Made by a program: the position numbers and the translations under genes. This document shows, one piece after another, positions 52,501 through 63,000 of a stretch of DNA of 64,000 nucleotides. Origin of the DNA: Plenodomus lindquistii (taxonomy: Eukaryota > Ascomycota > Dothideomycetes > Pleosporales > Leptosphaeriaceae). The first letter of the stretch is position 1. Each line of letters begins with the position of its first letter. The notes below the pieces were generated by a model. The model did no database searches and was not told where the DNA came from. It was given only the letters and a program-made list of their open reading frames with translations. The stretch is taken from contig JANUWI010000001.1 of NCBI GenBank assembly GCA_025504975.1, positions 2,356,001 through 2,420,000 on the forward strand, read 5' to 3'.

Positions 52501-53016
52501 ATAAGTATACTTTCTAGTAAAACCCAGGAGGAGGTTGACGCAGAGCTGCATCTGAAGTCTGCATTCGAAAGGTCCTTACAAAACTTCGGGCCTGATCACC
52601 TGGGGACTGTGAATGCGATGTATCGCCTTGGTAAACTTCTCTTGGAAAAAAAGGAATACAGTAGCGCCTCAGAACATTTGGAGAAGGCTCTACAGGTGGT
52701 TGAGCAAAAATGCGACCCTAATGGCCAGGAAATCATGGCGATCTTGGGAGACTTGGCTGAGGTCTACCTACTCCAAGGTAGGGGTGACTTGGCAGGACCT
52801 ATGTTTGAGCGAACAATACAACTCTTCGCGCGTACTTATGGAGAGAAAGATCTCTACAGATTTTCCACGATAATACGTGCCTTCCGCCGATTAGGAGATT
52901 GCTACGAGTGGCATGAACGACTGGATCTGGCTGAATTTCTCCGTTCGAGAGCTGAAGCTGCCATGCAAAAATGTCTACGGAACCTTGAATCTGGTACCTT
53001 CTATCCCGAAAATTAG
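49516..53016 (+). pseudogene. Patatin - NB-ARC - TPR NOD-like receptor, multiply disrupted
   Basis: Exons: 49516-49676, 49729-49968, 50021-50600, 50656-51290, 51353-53016, with introns of 52, 52, 55 and 62 nt. Patatin-like phospholipase domain: LDGGGVRG (residues 11-18), GGTSTGG with Ser51, and DGATGANNP carrying the Asp. NB-ARC: P-loop GMGGIGKTQ (near 50815), TAWLLIIDSVD (Walker B), HVLITTR. Then TPR-like helices to TAG/stop at 53016 (YRLGKLLLEKKEYSSASEHLEKAL). Lesions: frameshift near 50122-50126 (five G, six expected), TGA at 50486-50488, frameshift near 51110-51125, TGA at 51568-51570 (expected Trp in TTWTISYE-type sequence) and TGA at 51658-51660 (expected Trp). Such fungal NLRs act in non-self recognition and regulated cell death (Neurospora PLP-1 is the known model). 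This copy should be dead, though the TPR part alone stays open. Confidence 0.85.
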
Positions 53017-54026
53017 GTTTTGCTCATCAGCTCATATCTGCAATAACGGAGGATACTCAATGGGGCTTGATTTCAAGGCGCAATGTACAGTAACAATACT
53101 TGCAAGTCCTTTGAGAGCTTGTTACGCCATAACCATTCCCATAGCACATGAAATAAAAGGAATGAAAAGTTGCCAGCATGCGTCAAGAAACAGTCTACAT
53201 GTGTGGACTCGCACTTTGAATTAATTCCCCAGAAAGGCTCGAAAAACCTCGCCGTACTGTCCTCCTAACATTCCTGACTGCTCCCTACTCTACTCCCCAC
53301 CCAGCCCATTCAATCCTCTCTTAACCCACCAGCCGCTGAACAAACGACAATACTCAAGAATTATTACCATCAACTCCAAGTGACAGAGTACCTAAACGAG
53401 TAAACCTCACTATCACCTACCCACTATACCCTATACCTCCCATACCTCCCCAACCTCTGAGCGCATCTTGAGACGCCCCACTACACCCCTCTACACTACA
53501 CCCCTCTACACCTAAACCAACCAGATCCTCCCCATCCATTCCCATCCAACCCTCGAAACTCACCAACCCCATCGCCCAATTTTCTGAGAATCAGTTTACC
53601 ACACACACACACACACACACCAGCACCCCTCTCCTTTCTCCTTCCTTTCCCCCCACATGTAACCCTAGTCACACCGCCCAGCCAATAATGCACCCAGCCT
53701 AGCCCAGCCCAGCAAACCATCCGCATGCAACGTTGAACAATAAAGATACCAACCACTTACCCCTACACAAAGACGGGGAAAACAACACACATACACACAC
53801 ACGTATATTCTCCCAGAACACCCCTCCTCACCACCACGCATAGACAGCACTTCACTTTCAAGGACCAAAAATAATCACAGATGCACTCACTCGATACCCA
53901 ATCAAAACCGTAAATCAGAACCATTAAGCAATTTCATGTTACGGGTATATGCGTAGATCCATCTCAACCCTTCCTTTTCCTTCCCTGCCCTTTAAAAAAA
54001 ACTCCCCCGCACTCCTTACCCACCCC
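53017..54026. other. Intergenic, pyrimidine-rich on the plus strand
   Basis: C/T/A-rich low-complexity sequence between convergent genes, with a direct repeat of CTACACCCCTCTACA near 53480-53512 and a CA microsatellite. No gene is supported. Confidence 0.55.
53600..53621. repeat. CA dinucleotide microsatellite
   Basis: About eleven AC/CA units without interruption. Confidence 0.9.
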
Positions 54027-57000
54027 CTACTCCTCTACACCCAAACTAACCTCCCCTTCATCCAACATCCCCCCGACCCTTCTCAAACCCTCCACCACAC
54101 CCCCCGCCCACCCCACAAGCAACAACTTCTCCGCATTCCCCGGCAGTCCCAGATAAGTCGGCGGTTCGCGTTCCGGCAACTCAGCGACCCACTTCATAAA
54201 GCTCTTCCAACCGACTTCACTCGGCAAACCCAGCCCATCACCTTTACCCTCTTCACTCTCCTTGACTAACTCCCATCCCTCTTCAAACGCCGCAGGCGTC
54301 AAGATATTCTCCACCAGGTTGGCCAAGGCCTGATAATCCGCCTCATCGTCAATCTTGCCACCGTACATTTCCGTAACGAGGGTACGTATCATTTCCCAGG
54401 GAACCTTGGTGGGCGCAATATTGCTGCGTCCACCGGCGACGCGCTCAACCCAGACGTCGATGATGTGAGCACAGCATTCGTAGTCGCTGTCGTTGAACTC
54501 CCAGAATCCCTTCCAGCCGAGATTTGGCGCGTAGCGGAGGCGTTCTTGGACGACGGCGTGGAGGAAGGAGAGGAGGAGGTAGATTCGCGCTTTTTCTACT
54601 GGGGGCTTAATTGCGCGCTCGCTGAGGGAGGAGAGGGAGTCGCGCATGTTGGCGCGGATGCCGGCGGGTTGTTCGTAGCTTAGCACTCTACTTGCGCGTA
54701 GTAGATTGACGGGAATCTTGGGACTACTCTCCATGCTGAGGAAGAGTCTGAAGTCTGGGTTTGGTTTGAGCGCTTCGAGCCGCTTTTCCAGACTCTGCAG
54801 CCATTGAGGTGTAAGATGTACGTTCTTGACTAGCACCCAGTTACCCGTTGTCGCAGCGTTGGCGATTGCTTTGTCGGCGGTAGCGGCGCCTTCGTTGGAA
54901 CCCATGGCGATGTTGGAGCATGTTACCTTCTCGCGTTCGACGAGGTTGTCGACCTTGTAACTGGCGTCGAAGCCAGGGCTTGAAGACAAGGCGACAGGGG
55001 TAGTAGCGTTGACTTGCTTGACGATCGCGCCCAGATCCTCACTCGTGTCGAGGATTGTCTTGCCAAAGACTTCAGTGACGAAGCGCTCGACGGCTGGCAC
55101 GAAGCGATCCACGCGGAACAACTTGACGAGGATCAACGCGCGGAGATGTTTGTCAAAGGTCGGAAGATCCTCAGGCCAGACCTGCGGTACATGTCGTTCA
55201 CCCAACTCTTCATTCAGGAATGCGTTCCATGCCGCCTCCTCAACCTTCGGCAACTCCTCCCTGAACATCGGAATCTTGCCCGCGCGCTCCATCGCCTCGT
55301 CCTTGCGTTCAGTCTCGGTACTAACATCGATACCCACAACATCCGGATCCAGAATCTTATCAATATGCGTCTTGTCCATCTTATACGGCGCAGCCTGGAC
55401 AAGCAACATGGCAAAAGTAATGCGATCCTTTTGTAGCAGCGACAGCGACGTGCGTCGGTACGCATCGACGAACAACTCCGAGATGATCTGCTCAATGCGT
55501 GCCGCATGCCCGACAGTTGACGAATTGCGAACCTTCTTAAGCACCGTCTCGAAGATCTGCGTAAAGTACTGCAGCGAGAACTGGTAAAAGTGATTGAGAT
55601 GGTGCAGTTGTTCCAAGACCGCGAAGATGGCAGAGCAGGATCGCGCAACGACCGTGTACTCCTTTGTAATATTGTCAACTTCAGTCATGACACCCGCCGT
55701 CTCGGACACCTTGTCAGAGATTTCCGCGGCTTCCTTCTTGAGCGTCTCGAGAGTCTCGATGACGCGGTCGTCGTCGAGGATGTTGCCGCGTGATTCGTTG
55801 AGTGCTTGAAGCAGACGCTTCTCCAGTTGACGTAGGTGCACCGCGAATTCTCCTTGCATCTTGATGAGATTCGACCTCCGCTCATCAACATCCGGTCGCT
55901 CCGACTTGAGCACCTCATTAAGCGTCTGCGTCTGCAAACTGCTCTGCGTGACCGTGAAATTGACAAAAGTGGTCCTACTGCAAATATCCGGTGCAAAGTT
56001 GGCCGACGGATCGCGCGTGGACAGGTACAAGCGGAACGAGGGTGAGAAATCAATTTCCTGCTTGCCGAGCTGAATAAGCACACGTCCACCAGTCTTCTGG
56101 TACTCCTTGTTGAGCACATGATTGAGAATCGGATCCAGATGTTCGGCATCCTGGATAAGAATCGGATTACCGAAACGCAGCGAACTCTCAAGTTGCTTCG
56201 TGAACGAGTCATCCAGGAAACTCGTGACCGTAAGTCGGCGATCCTTGCACTCGTTCTGCAGGAACTCAGTCGTCCTACCCGAAGGATCGATGATAAGCGG
56301 GTAGCGATTGAACCTCTGCAATATAATCGCGTTCTCGGTGCACAGATCATCGACAGGCAGACCATTGTGCTGCCAGGTGAGGCGATCGTCGGCTGTCGAG
56401 AGGTACTCGGTGAACGGATTAGGCGTCTTGAAGCTGATCCCAGAATGCTTGAGGTGATCGAACCAATCTTCCGTAAGCGCCTTCCGGTACTGTTGATCGT
56501 AGTACCCCGCATACGCAATGAACGCGGCCGCAACAAGTACATCACCCACGATGGTATCAATCTGCGAATCGAAGCTCTTACTGCTCTCCTCCCATCTCGA
56601 TCGCTCAGACGACAAGCTATCCAGTAGTCGCACACTGCGCGTAACCTTGAACTGCACAGTCGACATTTCCGTCTTGATAGCCTGCGTCTCGCTAATAAGC
56701 GCCGCATACTCCGTCTTGTACCTCCCAATACTATCCTCCAAGTTTTGAATCAGCACCTCCGTCTCTTTAGCACCTTCTTCCGTCTTCATCAACTCCGTCT
56801 GCAAATTGTCGACTTCAGCGCGCAAGGGTCCAACGCGATCCAGGATATCCGAATAAGTAACCTGCGCAGTGACCCATTGTACAAGCGGTCCGCAAGCCTT
56901 GGACGCACGATTCACCTTTTCGAAAGTGAATTCCTCCTTGGACAGATACTCGCTCTGCATCTTGCGTCGATGTGCGGCCGTCATCTGCCTCTCATTGTCA

Positions 57001-60000
57001 AACTGCACGATACTCGCAATGAAGTCGTCCCTCCTGACAATCGACACAATCGTCTTCCACCCATCCGGCAGTTTGTGTCCCAAGATCGTACACACCGCTT
57101 CAAGCGCCAACTTAACACCAGCAGGAGGATTCTGCATAGACCGGACTTCAGTGAGATGTTGTCGCTTAATATTCTGCACGCTCTTCTGCGCCTCAATGAC
57201 AGCCGGCTCCGCCGCCGCCAAATCATGTTCAACCACCTCTTGTCGTTTCTGAATCTCATCCTTGTCCTTTGCAAGTCTTGCCTGAATCTCTATGGACCCA
57301 GCCTTCTTCTGTTCCGCCTCGCGCTGATCCGCAATCATACGCTGCAGCTTCTCATTCGCCTCTGCATCCTTTTTGGTAAGCTGCGTCTGCTTCTCCGCGA
57401 GACTAGCGCGTAATTCCTTGACCTTGTCAAATGTCTCCCGGAGCTTCTCAAGACCGACGTTAAGATGGCGTTGTTGTTCTTCGAGATCCTCGCGCTTCTC
57501 GTTGTAGAGCTTGACGTATTGCGCGACGAAGTCGAGGAAGTGTCGGGGTGTGAGGTACATCTTGCGATTCTGTGTCTTTTGCAGCTTGACGTTCTTGCTG
57601 CGCAGCGAGTGGTGCACCGCAACCATGGCATTGACGACGCTCTCGCGATGCGAGGGCGGGAGATTGAGGCCACGGTAGGCAACTGGCAGCGTATCCGGCG
57701 CCACGTAATTCGCACGATCCAGATCCACAGACTGCGTGAGCTCAGAGCTGACTTGGTACAGAGCCTGATCAGACCAGTCTCCAAACCAATTCAGCACGCA
57801 ACGATTGAACAGCGCAGGACTGGTAGCTGCCTTGGACGACAGTCCCTCCTCGGGCGGATTCATCGTGAACACGACGTGCAAATTCTTGACAATCTGCTCG
57901 GTGAACCACTTGTACAGCTCTTCCTGCGAGTCCAGAATTGTGCCTTGACGTTGCGCACCCTCCTTGATCGCCGTCATCAACGACGCATACTCATCGCCTT
58001 CAAACAGACCAGGAACCTCAGCATTAGCAAGCAACGTGTTCATGCGCTCCAAGAACCCGGAATCCAGGACATTGGCTTCGTCCATGATGAAGCAAATCTT
58101 CTCGCCCTTGCAACCGCATCGCCGCAGCACATTGCGCAGATCCTCGTCGAAGTCTTCACCAGAGTACTTGCCGTGGACCTTGATCTGATACACGCTGAGA
58201 CCGTTCATCCAGGCGACAAAGCGCGATAGTGTCGTTTTGCCAGATCCACTCACACCGATGAGAATGAGATGGCCCTGAGGTTGGCGGAAGACACGATCGA
58301 TACGTAGAACATGCTCAAGCACATCGTTGAAGAGGATAAGCGGAACATCGACCTCTTCTTCGCAGAACGTTCGGAGTCGCGCCTTGACGTACTCACGCAA
58401 CTGTTCGCGCTCGACTGGGACGTAGTTCTTTGACAGCCAGTTGGAGAACAAGATCGGTCCTCCAAGTGCCTTCTCCTCGTCGATAGTGGGGAAGTGCTCG
58501 GTTGCGATACGGTGAACACACTCCTCAGTCCACTGCCTCTCTTCTTCATCAATAAGACGATCCTGGAACAATCGAAGAGCTTCGTGCGCCCAGATCCTCA
58601 CAAGACCTTCGACTGGCAACGTCTCAAGCGGCCTCAAAGCCTCGTAGATACCCCGCACCCATCTCGTCAACTCACGAGGCGAGTAGACGTAGTGCGGTTG
58701 AATATCCGGTGTAAATCGCTTCTGCGACTCAGCATAAAGCTGTACCATAGCCTTGGTCAACGCATCCGAGTATCCACGTAGCGTCGGAATGATCTTGAGC
58801 ACAGCACTATTGAACGTTCCATAGATTTGGTGCAGAGATTGCTCTCCCGGATAATCCACCATGATAAGCGGTGCATGGCGTAGGAAACGCAGACCCATGG
58901 GCGTACGTCCAGCATCCGTGGGAGGGTTACAAGCACCGACAAACTGAATGCGGTCGAGCGCAACCCACGTCTTGTCTGAGGTCCTCCAGAAGCCATTGTG
59001 TTCAACCAGCTGACGAAGGAAAGAGATGGCGCGCTGAGTACCATACTTATCCGGTGCCGGCAAATTGATTTCATCGCAGAAGATGACTAGCCAGCGACCA
59101 ACCTGCGTAGGCGTGAGTTGCACACCATTGAGCGTCTTCTTGTACTCGCAGTGCTGTTCAAAAGTCTTGATGAGTAAATCCGGTGTCGTCGCGCTCGAGA
59201 AATTGAGACCAACGACTTGCATATTCGGCAGCTTGCGGAGAGCGCTGAAAAGCGTCATCGTCTTTCCGGAACCAGGAGGACCGCAAAGAAGCAGCGGCTT
59301 GTGTTCCGCGAGCCACGAGTACAGCACATCTTCGTGGCGCACTGTGTCGAGCGTGGGAATAACGACATCGGTTTGGGTGACGGAATGGGTGTTGACTTCG
59401 ACGTTGGGCACTTGGTTCTGCCACATCTCCCACTCTGGCTTGTCTGGCTTGACATCGTAGTCAATGAGCGAAGTCGACTCGCTGAGCGGCGGCAGCTCAA
59501 CATCCGTAAGACCAGCGATAAGATCACCGTATTGTTTGCGATCCGAAAGCGGGCAATCGCCGACCAGTGCCCAGACGAGAGCGACGAGCAACTTCTTCGC
59601 AAGATACGCCTCCATCTTCTCATCTTCAAGCTGGAAATCCGGATGCGAGACATTGTACTCCAAGACATTCCTGCACGCCTTGTTGAGCAGTGAGAACAAC
59701 GTATTCAGAGCACGAATATCAGTGTACTCCATGATGTGATTGAACTTCTTTGCCATGCTCAGCGCCTTCTCAACAAAGCGATCCTGCGTGAGTTTGATAT
59801 GCAAGAAATCAGCAATGAGTCCCTGAGTCGCCGTGGTCTTCTGCGACATTTGTCCAGGCGCAACAGAATCGTCTTCAATATCTTCGAAAGCGACGTTCTT
59901 GAGATGATTGGTATAGTTCGCAATCATCATGTCGACATCCACGGTATCGTCGCTGAACCACACCATGCCGCAACGAGACACCGTAGCAAGCGTGGCATAT

Positions 60001-63000
60001 TTGAGCGTCTCAACTTCGAACATGATGCGCACGTTCGATGGGAGATTCAGGCGTTCTCCATTGGGCAGCGTAAGTAGCTTGTTGTCGTCGAGAACAGAGT
60101 TCAAGTTCTCGACCCACTCCGGATCGACGTCGCCATCGAAGACAATCCAGTGGCGCTTGCTGTCCTCTCCACGGAGGTTATCGACGATTTTGCGGAGAAT
60201 GCTGGTGAAGAGACCATCAGTCCACTCGCGCGTAGTGCTATCCAGTGTGCCGTAGAGCTGCTCCTTAGACATGACCTTGGGATCGATGACATGGTTGACA
60301 CCCTCTACGCCGTCCACCATCTGCATAGCTTCAAGCAGTGTCCTCCATGCGGCAGACTTTCCAGAGCCCGAAGATCCGACCATCATGACACCATGGTGCA
60401 AGTTCTGAATCTGGTACAGCTGGATAATCTTCGTCATCCACGCATCGCTCACAACCAGCTTCTCCTTGGCCGCGACCTTGCGAATAGCTTCCGTCAGCTT
60501 ATCCAGCGGCGCGGGGATGTATTCGACACCCGGGAACGACTCCTCCTGAATCGCCTTCATGAGATCGACATCCGATCGAATAAGCTTGGGCGCCATAGTC
60601 TCGCGCAGACTCTGAATAATAATTTGTGGCTCCATGATCGCTTCATCCGGAATCTGCGAGTCCTGCTGTGCAGCAATGCGCGCCCGCTTGAGCCCACCGG
60701 AGCTAACAAGCACGCTCTTCAGCGCACGCAGTCCAAAGTCATAATGCGCTTGCTTCGAGAGACCACTTGCGCACCGATCGAAGAAAGGAACAACATGTTT
60801 CGAAAGTTCCTTAGCCTGCGAGAAACCCTGCGAGTAAAGCATGACTTCAGCAATAAGCTCCTTATCCGGCTTCGACATGGCCACACTCCTGAACAATTTC
60901 TTCAAGTTATCAGGCAAGTTGGATCGTCCCGCGTATCCAGGGTTCATGGTTATGAAGACACCAGTGTTCGCATTGACCTTGAGTTGGCGGCCAATAAGCT
61001 CAATCTGGCTCTTGGGGTCCTCAACGCCCTTCTTGAGACCAAGCTGAATGTTCTGGATCTGCTGCGACACGGCGGAAAGAATGCGCTCTTCCAGACGATT
61101 GAACTCGTCGAAGCAGCCCCAGGCACCGACTTGACAGATACCGAGGAAAATGCGACCCATGGCCTGGAAATCGAATGTGTCGTCACAGCAGAATACGAGC
61201 GTGAAGCGTCCAAGCTGCACACCAAGCGCCTTGACGGACTCAGTCTTACCAGTACCCGCAGGTCCGTATGGCGAACCTCCAAGACGCTGGCAAAGCGCTT
61301 GCGTAAGTGTGAGGAAGCAGCGATCCGTAAGTGGCGTGCGGACAAGACGGTCGGCCACACCAAGGTATTCGAATCCGTAGTCGAGCGATGCGTTAGCCAT
61401 CTTGATCTTCAATCGCTGCAACAGGTCGTTGCCAGGTTCGTAATTGTAGCGCATAGAAAGAAGCCACAAGTGATGAGTCGGCGAGCTCGCGCCAACCTTC
61501 TGCAGCTTATGAATGACATCGCGCTGATGAACAAACTCCGTAATGAGATCCTCGCACTTCCTCCGCTGAATAGATGCGAGATCGCCCAAGACTGCTGATG
61601 CAAGCAACTTGAGGACGTTGACCTGCTTCTCGTACAACTGCGGCAGACTGGCTCCCTCCTCAGTCAACGACTTCTCCACAGCATGCGTCCACGCAATCTG
61701 CGTTCCCAGAACGACAACTTGCGTAGGGTATCTGCCGATGTACTCAGTGAAAGCCTCTGGATCCATCGCATCCGCCTCAATCAGCTTCGCAAACTCCTCG
61801 TACGCCTCGAATGTCAACTCAGCAAGCGTAGTCTTCATATTCGTCTCCAAAGCGCCAAGCCACTCATTGATCCTCGGTGTCTTGATGAGCGAGATCTCGT
61901 TCCTCAGCATGACCTCCTCGCCCTCCTTGGACGAGAATCCCTTAATCACACCATCCTCATCCGTGATGAGCCCAGAGATACCAGCAAACATCTTCCTAAG
62001 GTGCTTGGCAATGCGCAGGACATCGTTGCTGTTACCAATAATCTCCAGCAGATCCTCATCACCGACAAAGTAGAAGCGAGGAAACGACACACGCTCGCGT
62101 TCTAAGTACTCTCCGAGCGCTTTCTGAATCTTATTGAGGAGTTCGGCGAGGCGCTCAAGAGACTTTTGTACGCCGGAGATGTTGAGGACTTCAAGGACGA
62201 AAGGCTGGCGCGAGACCTTCTTCATGACGGACAGGAACTCGGAGTTGATGTTCTGGAAGCGCGAGGACTCCATGGGGAGGAGATGTTTGATGTCGGCGTT
62301 TCCGGTGAAGACGCCTTCGAGGTAGACCCACTGACGTTGAACATCGATCCAGACGTCGAAGAGGACGTGTACACGGTTGAGCTTGTCCTCCCACGACGAG
62401 GCTTCCTCTTCAAACTCCTTGTAGTAGGGTGAGTGTCGCATAGCCTGCAAAGAGTTAAGGTTCTCGCTGCACTTGGCGAAAAGTTCGTCCCAGCCGCGAA
62501 TGAGACGGCACTTGTTCTGGTAATTGACGAGTTCCAGCGCATAGTTCTGCCAGGTCTCGCGAACTTGCTTGATGAACTCTTCCAGCGCCATCTCACCTTG
62601 TGCCTGGGTAATCACATCGCGGATAATGACCTCGCTAGGACCGAGCTGAAGGTCCCAGACATCTCCCAAGGTAAGAGAGATAGCAGAGTATCGCTTGTGA
62701 GGCCGCAGGTTCTTGAAGATCCTAATCCAGTGGCGTTCCCGCACGGCATCAGATCGCAGCTCAGCAAGAATGGCGTTCTCCTTGAGCAGCTGCTTGAGTT
62801 TAGTCTGTACATACTCAAACGCTTGGTATTGACGCATGCGACTAGGCATATCCTTGGTCAGCTTAACCAGGTTGTCGAGATTCTGGCGAAGCTTGCGAGG
62901 CTGGATGCTAGTCCAGAGAACATCGCGAAGATCATTGATGCTAGCCCAAATGGTCCCAAGCGCAGACCATACAGACTTGAAGTCCTGCACTTCCTCAAGC

